Source of the DNA: Gammaproteobacteria bacterium
GTDB lineage: Bacteria > Pseudomonadota > Gammaproteobacteria > JAJDOJ01
Length of the DNA stretch: 13,068 nucleotides
Direction of reading: 5' to 3'
Assembly: GCA_027030565.1 (NCBI GenBank)
Contig: JALVEU010000124.1
Coordinates: 1-13,068, forward strand
Shown: in pieces, positions 1 to 7,311 of the stretch
How positions within the stretch are numbered: the first letter of the stretch is position 1
How the letters are laid out: the number at the start of each line of letters is the position of its first letter
The notes under the pieces: model-generated
Databases searched by the model: none
Told to the model about the DNA's origin: nothing
The model's input: only the letters and a program-made list of their open reading frames with translations
Program-made: the position numbers and the translations under genes

Positions 1-156
1 GAGCACCAACTGCCCGGAATCCTGGTGCAGGAGATACACCGAGCACACGTCCACGGACAGGGCGCGGCGCACGCGTCGCACGATCAGGGAGAGCGCGGAT
101 TCCAGCGTCTCAGCGTCATTGACCTCCTGGACGATGCGCTGCAGGACGTGGAGCAT
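1..156 (-). CDS. ptsP: PtsP, PEP-protein phosphotransferase of the nitrogen PTS (N-terminal GAF part only)
   Basis: Only the first 52 codons are in the window; the gene runs off the left edge. The protein opens MLHVLQRIVQEVNDAETLES and continues into a stretch containing VDVCSVYLLHQDSG. This is the start of the GAF sensor domain of PtsP (enzyme I-Ntr), which autophosphorylates from PEP and passes phosphate to NPr and EIIA-Ntr in a regulatory, non-transporting PTS. The PEP-utilising catalytic domains would lie beyond the edge. The ATG at 154-156 fits the family's usual N-terminus. The gene lies 99 bases downstream of rppH on the same strand, the arrangement known from enterobacteria and many other gammaproteobacteria, so a shared transcript is likely. 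The identification rests on the GAF start plus the rppH neighbour. Confidence 0.88.
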   Translation of the reverse strand, partial: MLHVLQRIVQEVNDAETLESALSLIVRRVRRALSVDVCSVYLLHQDSGQLVL

Positions 157-255
157 GGCGCCCCTAGCGCCATCGGCCACGGGCCCGCCGCGGGGCCGGT
201 CGACGCACGATACGCACACCGACCACACGCACTCTCGGGCCAGGGCGCATCCGGG

Positions 256-780
256 TCACGGCCCCGATCGGTTGCCCTGTCGACCCCGACTCCGGTATGC
301 CGGTGGTTCCCGGAACAACAGGGGCGCGAGCTGGGACAGTGCCCGCTCGTAGACGCGTCGCTTGAAGAACACCACCTCGCGAGCCGGCAGCCAGTAGTCC
401 ACCCAGCGCCAGCCGTCGAACTCGGGGTGATCGGTATTGCGCAAGTCCAGATCCGCCTCCTCGCCCAGGAAACGCAGCAGGAACCACACCTGCTTCTGAC
501 CGATACAGCATGGCCGCCGCCCCCGGCGCACCAAGTGTCTCGGCAGGCGATAGCGCAGCCAGCCGCGCGTGGATCCCATGACCTCCACGTGCTCGGGCCG
601 CAAGCCCGTCTCCTCGGTGAGCTCGCGGAACATCGCCTCACGTGGCGTCTCATCGGCCCGGATCCCCCCCTGGGGAAACTGCCAGGCGTCCTGACCGATG
701 CGCTTGCACCAGAGCACACGCCGGTCCCTGTTGCAGATGATGATCCCTACATTCGGCCTGAAGCCATCAGAATCAATCAC
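256..780 (-). CDS. rppH: RNA 5'-pyrophosphohydrolase RppH (Nudix hydrolase)
   Basis: A 174-residue Nudix protein that removes pyrophosphate from the 5' end of primary transcripts and so starts RNase E-dependent mRNA decay. The start FRPNVGIIICN (residues 7-17) and WQFPQGGI (33-40) are typical of RppH. The Nudix box spans residues 38-60: G38, E44, R52, E53, E56, E57 and G59 are all in place, with E53, E56 and E57 as the expected metal ligands. FDGWRWVDYW (about 120-130) and VVFFKRRVY further on are also family-like. Translation starts at GTG (778-780), which gives the normal N-terminus; the ribosome site is weak (GGTGG just upstream). The tail after about residue 160 is arginine-rich and probably disordered. 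ptsP follows on the same strand and ppx lies upstream. Confidence 0.95.
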   Translation of the reverse strand: MIDSDGFRPNVGIIICNRDRRVLWCKRIGQDAWQFPQGGIRADETPREAMFRELTEETGLRPEHVEVMGSTRGWLRYRLPRHLVRRGRRPCCIGQKQVWFLLRFLGEEADLDLRNTDHPEFDGWRWVDYWLPAREVVFFKRRVYERALSQLAPLLFREPPAYRSRGRQGNRSGP

Positions 781-804
781 TTGCCACCGCCACGTTCGAT
801 TGGA

Positions 805-840
805 TCCATAAATTTTATTGTTTCATACGTGGGCGCATAC
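805..840 (-). promoter_or_regulatory. Candidate rppH promoter (AT-rich patch)
   Basis: The 106-base gap between the ppx stop and the rppH GTG holds a strikingly AT-rich patch in otherwise GC-rich DNA. On the minus strand it contains TAAAAT (817 down to 812), a 5/6 match to a sigma-70 -10 box, about 30 bases before the start codon. No good -35 lies 17 bases upstream (GTATGC), so the call rests mainly on the -10 and the composition. I see no convincing ppx terminator in this gap. Confidence 0.35.
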
Positions 841-886
841 GGGCAAACCGAAAGCCTCGCGCACAGACCGGCCTCACGCCACGTGC

Positions 887-2383
887 TCACTTGTACCGGA
901 GTTTGAAGCCGGCGGCCTTGAGGTAGGTGCGTTCGTTGGCCAGGTCGGCTTCGGTCATGGGGTGGGCCTCCAGATAGCCCTCCGGCAGGCTCAGGCGGAT
1001 GGTATCGCCATCGCACTGGGCATTCACCGCAGGGATCGGCCGGGTGGGTCTGGCGCGATTGAGCAATACGGCCAGGCGCAGGAGCACCGCCAGGCGGCGC
1101 GTGGTCGCGCGGCGGTACTCAGGCAACAGGTCGAAGGGCTCGGCCACGAACTTGCGCCGATGAGTGCGGACCAGGGCCGCCAGCACCTGTTGCTCCTGTC
1201 GTGTGAACCCCGGCAGATCGGCGTAGGCGAGGATATAGGCCCCGTGCTTGTGATGGCCACTGTGCGCCACCGCCAGACCGATCTCGTGCAGGCGTGCGGC
1301 CCATTGCAGGAGATTGGCCTCCTCCTCCCCCAGCGACCAGTCTGCCGAGACCTGACCGAACAGTGCCAGCGCGGTGTCCGCCACACGGTGGGCATGGGCA
1401 TCGTCCACGTCGAAACGTCGTTCCAGGGCCTGCACCGTGCGCGGCCGGATCTCCTCGTGCCGGATACGCCCCAGGTGATCGTACAGCAGCCCTTCGCGCA
1501 GCGCCCCACTGGACACGATCATTGCCTCGATCCCCAGCCCTTCGAAGACCGCCTGCATCACGGTCACACCCCCGGGGAACACCTGTGCGCGATCCTTGCT
1601 GATCGCAGGCAGATCCAGGCGCTTGATGCTTCCCGCCTTGATCATGGCCTTGCGCAGCTTGTGCAGCCCTTCCAGCGTGATGCCCTCGGAACTCCAGCCC
1701 GACTCGGCCAGGCAGCGGGCGATGGCCAGTGCGGTGCCCGAGGCCCCCACCGAAAGGTCCCATCCCAGGATGCGATAGGAGCGGGCCACCGGGCGCAACT
1801 CGAGCCGTGCAGCGATCACCGCGCGTCGCCAGGCCTCGGCGGTGATCTCCCCATCCCCGAAAAACCGCTGGGTGCTGCTCACGCACCCCATGTACAGGCT
1901 CTCCATGTGCCTTGGCTCGAATCCGCGCCCGATGATGAGCTCCGTGCTGCCCCCGCCGATGTCCACCACGAGGCGGCGGCGCTCGTCCGCCCCCAGGCTG
2001 TGCGCCACGCCCAGGTAGATGAGGCGCGCCTCCTCCACACCGGAAATGATGTCGATGGGGTGACCGAGCGCCTGGCGGGCCCGCTCCAGGAACGCCGCTC
2101 CGTTGCGTGCCTTGCGCAGGGTATTGGTGCCCACGGCGCGCACGGCCCCCTGAGGCAGGTCCCGGACCCGCTGCCCGAAGCGCTCCAGACAAGCCAGGGC
2201 TCGCTCCACGGCCGGACCCCGGAGCTCGCCGCGTTCGTCGAGTCCCGCCGCCAGACGCACTGTCTCGCGCAGCCGGTCCACCACGTGGATGTCACCATCG
2301 GTGACACGGGCCACGATCATGTGGAAACTGTTGGACCCGAGGTCCACGGCCGCAATCATGGAAGGGCGCTGACGTGTGTCCAT
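887..2383 (-). CDS. ppx: Exopolyphosphatase / pppGpp phosphohydrolase (Ppx/GppA family)
   Basis: A 498-residue Ppx/GppA enzyme that releases terminal phosphates from polyphosphate and may also convert pppGpp to ppGpp. The ASKHA-fold phosphate loop DLGSNSFHMIV is at residues 14-24. The catalytic-glutamate motif SGVEEAR is at 114-120, and the second loop DIGGGSTEL at 141-149. The C-terminal half is HD-like, with LHEIGL (365-370) and HHKHGAYI (377-384), which makes this the long Ppx/GppA form of about 500 residues. ATG at 2381-2383 has GGAG seven bases upstream; ATG at codon 9 is a less likely alternative. It lies 146 bases downstream of phoR on the same strand. A phosphate-sensing kinase beside a polyphosphatase suggests joint control of phosphate reserves, which is inference. 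Sequence alone does not settle Ppx versus GppA activity. Confidence 0.94.
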   Translation of the reverse strand: MDTRQRPSMIAAVDLGSNSFHMIVARVTDGDIHVVDRLRETVRLAAGLDERGELRGPAVERALACLERFGQRVRDLPQGAVRAVGTNTLRKARNGAAFLERARQALGHPIDIISGVEEARLIYLGVAHSLGADERRRLVVDIGGGSTELIIGRGFEPRHMESLYMGCVSSTQRFFGDGEITAEAWRRAVIAARLELRPVARSYRILGWDLSVGASGTALAIARCLAESGWSSEGITLEGLHKLRKAMIKAGSIKRLDLPAISKDRAQVFPGGVTVMQAVFEGLGIEAMIVSSGALREGLLYDHLGRIRHEEIRPRTVQALERRFDVDDAHAHRVADTALALFGQVSADWSLGEEEANLLQWAARLHEIGLAVAHSGHHKHGAYILAYADLPGFTRQEQQVLAALVRTHRRKFVAEPFDLLPEYRRATTRRLAVLLRLAVLLNRARPTRPIPAVNAQCDGDTIRLSLPEGYLEAHPMTEADLANERTYLKAAGFKLRYK

Positions 2384-2529
2384 ACGGATCTCCGTCGGAG
2401 GAAACGGGTTCGGTTTGAGGCCGGGCCGGCCGAACGGGCGCCGCCCGGCTCCACACGCCGATGCACCGGAGGCTGCCGGGCGTGCATGCGCACCCGCCGG
2501 CCCTGCAGGTGGGCACGTGCCACGGGGTC

Positions 2530-3852
2530 TCAGGCCACCTCGCCCGTGGCGGGAAGCGGGGCGTCTTCGGCGTGAATACGCCGATGGGCGGGAAAGCGGC
2601 AGACGAAGGTACTACCCTCACCAGGGCGGCTGTGGATCTCCAGCTCGCCGCCATGGCGCTGAAGCACGTGCTTGACGATGGCCAGACCCAGTCCGGTACC
2701 CCCGGACTCGCGGGAGCGTCCGGCGTCGGCACGATAGAAACGCTCGGTCAACCGCGGGATGTGCTCGGGTTCGATCCCCACCCCCTGATCCTCTATGCGC
2801 AGGACGGGACACGCGTCCTCGACGCCCCAGTGCACGCACACCGGCCGCCCCGCAGGCGAATAGTGCACTGCATTGTCGATGAGATTGTTGACCAGGCTCT
2901 CCAGTTCGTGCTCCACACCCTGAAGGAACAACGAACGGTCCAGGTCCAGCTCGAACGGATGGGCGGCTCGGGTGTCGGCCTGTGCGGCCGCCACCGCCTG
3001 TTCCACGAGTGCGCCCACGTCCACCGCCGCTTCCTCGCGTTGCACCTCGGGTGCCTCCAGCGAGGCGAGCAGCAGGAGGTCCTCCACCAGACGCGCCATG
3101 CGCTCGACCTGGGCGCGCATCTCCTCCACGGATTGGCGGCGGCCGGAGGGTGTCTCCTCGTCCAGCATGTCGAGATAACCCCTGAGCACCGTGAGCGGGC
3201 TGCGCAATTCGTGGGAGACGTTGGCGACGAAGTCCCTGCGCATGGCATCGAGCGCCTGCTCGCGGGTCACGTCGCGAACGGTGAGCAGAATCTGATGCTT
3301 GCCGAACTTGACTGCCTGGATCGAGAGTCGGCCCTGGCTGCCACGCGGCGCCGGGATCTGCACCGGGGCGTCATATCGTCCCGATTCCAAATAACGCACG
3401 AACTCCGGGTCGCGCAGCAGGAAGGTGATACGCCGGCCCCGGTCGCGCCGGCTGTCCAGATGCAGCATCTGAGCAGCCGCCTGATTGAACCACTCCACCT
3501 GCCCATCCGCGTCCAGCACCACCGTGCCGTAGGGCAACGCAGCGTTCGCCTTCTGGAACCCGCGCATGAGTCTGGAGAGCTTTTTCTTGCGCTTCTTGCC
3601 GCGCCGCCGCAAGCGCTCGATGCCGCCATAGAGCGCATCCCAGGGGCCGCTGAGGTCTTTCGGCGCCTGCCGGTTGCCCTGGGAGAGCCAGCGCAACACG
3701 TCGTGCAGCTGGCGCAGATGCCAGCCCAGGAGCAGTGCAAGCCCCAGCGCCGCCCCCCAGGCCGGGACACCGAGCACCCAGCCCAGCACTGCCCCTGCAG
3801 CTCCCGCCAGCAGGGCACGGCCCACCTCCTTGAACCAGAAATCGTTCGGCAT
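2530..3852 (-). CDS. phoR: PhoR-type membrane sensor histidine kinase
   Basis: A 440-residue kinase with the PhoR layout. A hydrophobic hairpin at about residues 10-45 should form two membrane helices with almost no periplasmic loop. A very basic linker (about 81-98, RLRRRGKKRKKK) and a PAS domain (about 105-195) follow. The HisKA box FVANVSHELRSPL carries the phospho-acceptor H214. The ATPase domain has an N box near NNLIDN (322-327), D355-x-G357-x-G359 and GGTGLGL (384-390). No extracellular sensor domain is present, which fits PhoR reading phosphate status through PstSCAB-PhoU. The ATG at 3850-3852 has GGGAG just upstream. The partner phoB, normally directly upstream, is absent; a divergent symporter gene sits there instead. 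ppx follows downstream. It could be a PhoR-like kinase with another partner, but the layout favours PhoR. Confidence 0.9.
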   Translation of the reverse strand: MPNDFWFKEVGRALLAGAAGAVLGWVLGVPAWGAALGLALLLGWHLRQLHDVLRWLSQGNRQAPKDLSGPWDALYGGIERLRRRGKKRKKKLSRLMRGFQKANAALPYGTVVLDADGQVEWFNQAAAQMLHLDSRRDRGRRITFLLRDPEFVRYLESGRYDAPVQIPAPRGSQGRLSIQAVKFGKHQILLTVRDVTREQALDAMRRDFVANVSHELRSPLTVLRGYLDMLDEETPSGRRQSVEEMRAQVERMARLVEDLLLLASLEAPEVQREEAAVDVGALVEQAVAAAQADTRAAHPFELDLDRSLFLQGVEHELESLVNNLIDNAVHYSPAGRPVCVHWGVEDACPVLRIEDQGVGIEPEHIPRLTERFYRADAGRSRESGGTGLGLAIVKHVLQRHGGELEIHSRPGEGSTFVCRFPAHRRIHAEDAPLPATGEVA

Positions 3853-4009
3853 CGCGCTCCCGCCATGCCCCCCGGCTGACCAGTCTCAGCCCTCGGCGCG
3901 CGGCACCCGACGCCCGACCCGGCACACCGTCTCGGCGGCAACGGGTGGTTCGTCCTTCGGCGGCAGTGCACGGGCGAGCGCCATGGAGGGCCGGGCTCCT
4001 TGCGGATCC

Positions 4010-4045
4010 TGCCCGAATTGTACCCGGCCACCTCCATGACACCAA
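4010..4045 (-). promoter_or_regulatory. Candidate phoR promoter
   Basis: On the minus strand TTGGTG (4045 down to 4040) is followed after 17 bases by TACAAT (4022 down to 4017), a 5/6 -10 box with a weak -35. Transcription would start near 4010, leaving a 5' leader of about 158 bases before phoR. The leader holds no gene I can recognise. The FNR-like palindrome lies about 58 bases upstream of this predicted start. I saw no match to the Pho box. Confidence 0.4.
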
Positions 4046-4061
4046 CGGAGCGGGCGCACGC

Positions 4062-4075
4062 TTGATTTGGGTCAA
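4062..4075. promoter_or_regulatory. FNR/ANR-like binding site between phoR and the symporter gene
   Basis: TTGATTTGGGTCAA differs at one base from the CRP/FNR-family consensus TTGAT-N4-ATCAA. The flanking C and G extend it to a 16-base inverted repeat (4061-4076). Its centre is about 54 bases before the symporter ATG and about 58 bases upstream of the predicted phoR transcription start. Either or both divergent genes could therefore respond to oxygen or nitric oxide through an FNR-, ANR- or DNR-type regulator. The symporter side has no clear -10 to fix the spacing. Confidence 0.5.
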
Positions 4076-4122
4076 GCCCATCCGGCATTCTTGCCTCCCC
4101 AATCTGCGGGGATCCCTCCTCT

Positions 4123-5472
4123 ATGACGGAACAGCTGGAGCGCTGGCTGAGCGAGGCGAGCGGCCTGGTCTGGGGCCCGCCAATGCTCGTGCTGCTGTTC
4201 GGTGTGGGACTCTATCTCACGGTCGGCCTGCGGCTGCTGACCTGGCGGCGAATCCCCCAGGCCTTCGCCCTGCTCTGGACCGGAAGGCGCGGCCAGGGAG
4301 CGGGCGACATCACGCCGTTTCAGGCGCTCATGACCGCCCTGTCGGCCACCATCGGTACCGGCAACATCGCCGGGGTGGCCACGGCCATTGCCCTGGGTGG
4401 ACCCGGCGCCGTGTTCTGGATGTGGGTCACGGCCTTGGTGGGCATGGCCACCAAATACGCCGAGGCCGTGCTCGCGGTGCGCTACCGTGAGGTGGATGCA
4501 CTGGGGCAGCACGTGGGTGGCCCCATGTATTACATCCGGGACGGTCTCGGGGCCCGCTGGCACTGGCTGGGCGGGGCATTCGCCGCCTTCGCCACCGTGG
4601 CTGCCTTCGGGATCGGCAATATGGTGCAGGCCAATTCGGTGGCCTCGGCCCTACGCGATACCCTTGGCACCCCGGTTTGGATGACGGGAGCCCTCATGGC
4701 GGCGTTGGTGGCCACCGTCGTACTGGGCGGGTTGCGTCGCATCGCCGAGGTGGCCTCCGCCCTGGTGCCCTTCATGGCGCTGGCCTACTTCATCGCGGCG
4801 GCACTGGTCATTGCCCTGTCTTGGCGGGAGGTGCCCCATGCCCTAGCGACCATCGTCGGCTCGGCCTTCACGGGCACGGCGGCCACTGGGGGCTTCGCGG
4901 GAGCGACGGTGTGGGCCGCCATCCGCTTTGGCGTAGCACGCGGCGTGTTCTCCAACGAGGCCGGACTGGGCAGCGCCCCCATCGCCCACGCCGCGGCACA
5001 GACTAACGAGCCGGTACGCCAGGGCCTGGTGGCCATGCTCGGGACGTTCATCGACACGCTGGTGGTCTGCACCCTCACGGCGCTGGTCATCGTGCTGAGC
5101 GGACAATGGACCACAGGGCTCACCGGGGCCCCGCTGTCCAGTGCGGCCTTCCAGACGGTGCTTGGGCCGATGGGCCAGTACGTGGTGACGTTCGGGCTCG
5201 CGCTGTTTGCTTTCACGACGGTGCTGGGCTGGAGCTACTACGGAGAGCGCTGCGCCGAGTATCTGTTCGGGGTCGGCGCCATCCGTCCCTATCGGTGGCT
5301 GTGGGTGGCGGCGGTCCCGCTCGGTGCCTGGGTGAAGCTCGAGTTGGTGTGGCTCGCTGCCGACGTCATGAACGGCCTCATGGCCCTGCCCAATCTTGTC
5401 GCCCTGGCCCTGCTCAGCCCGGTCGTGTTCCATATCACGCGCCGCTACTTCCGATCGGACCCCAAGCCGTGA
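4123..5472 (+). CDS. Sodium:alanine/glycine symporter (AGCS family)
   Basis: A 449-residue inner-membrane transporter of the alanine/glycine:cation symporter family, which uses a sodium or proton gradient to import small neutral amino acids. The family signature is clear: ALSATIGTGNIAGVATAIAL at residues 72-91, then GGPGAVFWMW (92-101) and GMATKYAEAVLAVRYR (107-122). VGGPMYYI (131-138), FSNEAGLGSAPIAHAAA and FTTVLGWSYYGE further on are also typical. Hydrophobic segments recur through the whole length and the size is normal. The ATG at 4123 gives the usual N-terminus; the Shine-Dalgarno is modest (GGGGA about 11 bases upstream). The gene is divergent from phoR, and its TGA overlaps the GTG of nadC, so the two are probably co-transcribed. 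Alanine versus glycine preference cannot be told from the sequence. Confidence 0.93.
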   Translation: MTEQLERWLSEASGLVWGPPMLVLLFGVGLYLTVGLRLLTWRRIPQAFALLWTGRRGQGAGDITPFQALMTALSATIGTGNIAGVATAIALGGPGAVFWMWVTALVGMATKYAEAVLAVRYREVDALGQHVGGPMYYIRDGLGARWHWLGGAFAAFATVAAFGIGNMVQANSVASALRDTLGTPVWMTGALMAALVATVVLGGLRRIAEVASALVPFMALAYFIAAALVIALSWREVPHALATIVGSAFTGTAATGGFAGATVWAAIRFGVARGVFSNEAGLGSAPIAHAAAQTNEPVRQGLVAMLGTFIDTLVVCTLTALVIVLSGQWTTGLTGAPLSSAAFQTVLGPMGQYVVTFGLALFAFTTVLGWSYYGERCAEYLFGVGAIRPYRWLWVAAVPLGAWVKLELVWLAADVMNGLMALPNLVALALLSPVVFHITRRYFRSDPKP

Positions 5473-6311
5473 ACCCACCCAAACCCCCTCCGCAGGAGCT
5501 CATCGAGCAGACCGTGCGCCTGGCCCTGGCCGAAGACGTCGGCCCCGGAGACCTTACGGCGGCCCTGATCCCGTCTTCCACCCAGGTCGAGGCCCGGGTG
5601 GTCACCCGGGAAGCCGCCGTGCTGGCCGGATCACCCTGGTTCCAGGCCGTGTTTCGCGCCTTGTCCGACGCCGTGCAGATCACCTGGGAGGTCGGCGAGA
5701 GCGCTCTGCTGCGTCCCGGCCAGACGGTCTGTCGTCTGGCCGGGCCGGCGCGGGCCCTGCTCACCGGTGAACGGGCCGCACTCAATTATTTGCAGTTGCT
5801 GTCGGGTACCGCCACCACCACCCGCGTCTATGTGGAGGCGATCCGCGGCACGCGAGCCAAACTCCTGGATACCCGCAAGACGATCCCGGGCCTGCGCCTG
5901 GCGCAGAAATATGCGGTGCGCTGCGGGGGCGGCCACAATCATCGTCTCGGCCTGTTCGACGCCGTACTGATCAAGGAGAACCATATTCACGCAGCGGGCT
6001 CCATCACCGCGGCCGTATCGAGAGCACGCACGCGTTACCCGAAGACCCCCGTGGAAGTGGAGATCGAAGACCTCGATCAGCTGCAGGAGGCGATCCAGGC
6101 AGGGGCCACCCGTGTGCTCCTGGACAATTTCGACCTCGATGGACTCGAAAGCGCCGTGCGCGCGGCCGGCGGGCGCGTCGAGCTGGAGGCCTCCGGCGGT
6201 GTCACGCTCGACAACGTCCGCGCCATCGCCGATACGGGCGTGGACTACATCTCGGTGGGGGCGTTGACCAAGGACGTGCGCGCCATCGACTTTTCCATGC
6301 GCTTGGCCTGA
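5469..6311 (+). CDS. nadC: Quinolinate phosphoribosyltransferase, decarboxylating (NadC)
   Basis: A 280-residue type II phosphoribosyltransferase that joins quinolinate and PRPP to give nicotinate mononucleotide, CO2 and pyrophosphate in de novo NAD synthesis. Motifs in order: LTGERAALN (98-106), DTRKTIPGLR (134-143), KYAVRCGGGHNHRLGL (147-162), IKENHI (168-173), LLDNF (217-221), ELEASGG (238-244) and ISVGALT (261-267). These supply the usual substrate-binding arginines, lysines, histidines and acidic residues. The reading frame is open further upstream, but homologues begin near the GTG at 5469-5471, which overlaps the symporter stop as GTGA. That overlap supports this start and translational coupling. 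Length is close to the family norm of about 280-300. No nadA or nadB is nearby. Confidence 0.96.
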   Translation: MNPPKPPPQELIEQTVRLALAEDVGPGDLTAALIPSSTQVEARVVTREAAVLAGSPWFQAVFRALSDAVQITWEVGESALLRPGQTVCRLAGPARALLTGERAALNYLQLLSGTATTTRVYVEAIRGTRAKLLDTRKTIPGLRLAQKYAVRCGGGHNHRLGLFDAVLIKENHIHAAGSITAAVSRARTRYPKTPVEVEIEDLDQLQEAIQAGATRVLLDNFDLDGLESAVRAAGGRVELEASGGVTLDNVRAIADTGVDYISVGALTKDVRAIDFSMRLA

Positions 6312-6320
6312 GCCTCAGGC
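6306..6320. terminator. Palindrome shared by the convergent nadC and purU ends
   Basis: GCCTGA-GCC-TCAGGC is a perfect inverted repeat with a 3-base centre. Each arm is the last alanine codon plus the TGA stop of one gene, so the two coding regions end 3 bases apart within one hairpin. It might act as a weak bidirectional terminator or mRNA 3'-end structure, but neither strand has a U-run after it. Confidence 0.35.
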
Positions 6321-7202
6321 GAACACCACGGTCCGGTTGCCGCAGACCAGGATACGGTCCTCCAGGTGCCACTTGACGGCCCGAGCCAGGACCAGACGCT
6401 CCACGTTCATGCCCAGCTCCTTCATCTGAGCGGCACTGTGCCGATGCGACACCCGCATGACGTCCTGGTCGATGATGGGACCCTGATCCAGCTCTTCGGT
6501 CACGTAGTGCGCCGTGGCACCGATGAGTTTCACCCCCCGTTCGAAGGCCTGGCGATAGGGATCGGCACCGGCGAATGCCGGCAGAAAGGAGTGATGGATG
6601 TTGATGATGCGGTTCGGATAACGCGCCACGAAGTCGCCCGTGAGAATCTGCATGTACCGTGCGAGGACCACCAAGTCGGTCTCCCCACCCAGCAGCTCGA
6701 GGATGCGGGCCTCGGCCTGCGGCTTGGTCTCACGCGTCACGGGCACATGATGGAAGGGAACGCCGAAGTGGCCCACCGCCTCCTCCAGGTCCGGGTGGTT
6801 GCTGATCACCTGTGTGATCCGACAGGGCAGTTCTTGCCGGGAAACCCGCCACAGCAGCTCGAGCAATACATGATCGTGCTTCGAGACCAGGATGGCGACG
6901 CGTTTGATGTCTGCCGCGTATGCCAGGCGCCAATCCATTTCGAAGCGCTCGGCCACGGCCCGCTGGAAGGTGGCCTCCAGAACGCCGCGCGAGACGTCGA
7001 GGTGCGGGGTCTGGAACTCGAGACGCATGAAGAAGGTGCCGCCCTCGGGGTCGGAGCTGTGCTGGTCCAGAGCCGTGATGTTGGCCCCGTGGTTGTAGAG
7101 GAACGCCGTCACTGCCGAGACGATCCCGGGCCGGTCCGGGCAGGTGATCAGCAGTCTGGCCGTCGCGTCCGTACGGCTGTCCTCGTCCGTTACCATCGCC
7201 AT
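6315..7202 (-). CDS. purU: Formyltetrahydrofolate deformylase (PurU)
   Basis: A 295-residue enzyme that hydrolyses 10-formyl-THF to formate and THF, supplying formate for PurT and balancing one-carbon pools. The N-terminal ACT domain (about 16-90) begins ARLLITCPDRPGIVSAVTAF, and in PurU it senses methionine and glycine. The C-terminal formyltransferase-like domain carries NIHHSFLPAF (201-210) and the segment HYVTEELDQGPIIDQ (232-246), with N201, H203 and D239 as the expected catalytic triad. The ATG at 7200-7202 was chosen because GGAGG lies four bases upstream (7207-7211). The ATG two codons later, at better spacing, is equally possible, and the frame opens to 7235. It converges on nadC and is divergent from the first sulfotransferase. 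Confidence 0.95.
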   Translation of the reverse strand: MAMVTDEDSRTDATARLLITCPDRPGIVSAVTAFLYNHGANITALDQHSSDPEGGTFFMRLEFQTPHLDVSRGVLEATFQRAVAERFEMDWRLAYAADIKRVAILVSKHDHVLLELLWRVSRQELPCRITQVISNHPDLEEAVGHFGVPFHHVPVTRETKPQAEARILELLGGETDLVVLARYMQILTGDFVARYPNRIINIHHSFLPAFAGADPYRQAFERGVKLIGATAHYVTEELDQGPIIDQDVMRVSHRHSAAQMKELGMNVERLVLARAVKWHLEDRILVCGNRTVVFA

Positions 7203-7239
7203 GAAACCTCCGGGGCCGCTGGAGACGTGCACCACGCCG

Positions 7240-7261
7240 AAAAATCCCGAGCGCGATCGGG
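7240..7261 (-). terminator. Small hairpin plus T-run upstream of purU
   Basis: On the minus strand CCCGA (7261-7257), a 6-base loop and TCGGG (7250-7246) are followed by A and five T's (7245-7240). It looks like a short intrinsic terminator about 38 bases before the purU start. No minus-strand gene lies upstream for it to end, so it could be an attenuator, protection against antisense read-in, or chance. The stem is only 5 bp. Confidence 0.3.
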
Positions 7262-7272
7262 TATATCATACC
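7260..7272. promoter_or_regulatory. Palindrome with overlapping divergent -10-like boxes
   Basis: GGTAT-ATC-ATACC is a perfect inverted repeat in the purU/sulfotransferase intergenic region. It contains TATCAT on the plus strand (7264-7269) and TATGAT on the minus strand over the same bases; each is 5/6 to a sigma-70 -10 box. No good -35 is seen on either side. It is a candidate operator or shared promoter core for the divergent genes, supported only by symmetry and position. Confidence 0.35.
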
Positions 7273-7311
7273 GGCATCGCGCAATCTGCAGCCGGTCCCT
7301 CCCCGTAAACC

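Noticed and set aside
25..906. Plus-strand open frame over rppH and the ptsP start
   Set aside because: Both minus-strand genes are firmly identified by motif and order; the plus-strand product has no recognisable feature.
2435..2447. CGGGC-GCC-GCCCG inverted repeat between phoR and ppx as a terminator
   Set aside because: Short GC stem without a T-run in DNA of this composition; such repeats are expected by chance, and the genes may be co-transcribed.
818..2575. Long plus-strand open frame (585 codons) across ppx
   Set aside because: It is antisense to ppx, whose motifs are complete. The translation is rich in H, Q, R and P with no family features, typical of the opposite strand of a GC-rich gene.
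2461..3879. Plus-strand open frame (472 codons) opposite phoR
   Set aside because: Antisense of a clearly recognised kinase; no domain and biased composition.
3853..4122. Possible phoB remnant or small gene upstream of phoR
   Set aside because: No frame gives receiver or winged-helix sequence; open minus-strand frames there are extensions of phoR shadow frames.
7203..7311. Riboswitch (for example glycine or THF type) ahead of purU
   Set aside because: The region is too short and shows only a 5-bp hairpin; no conserved riboswitch core was recognised.
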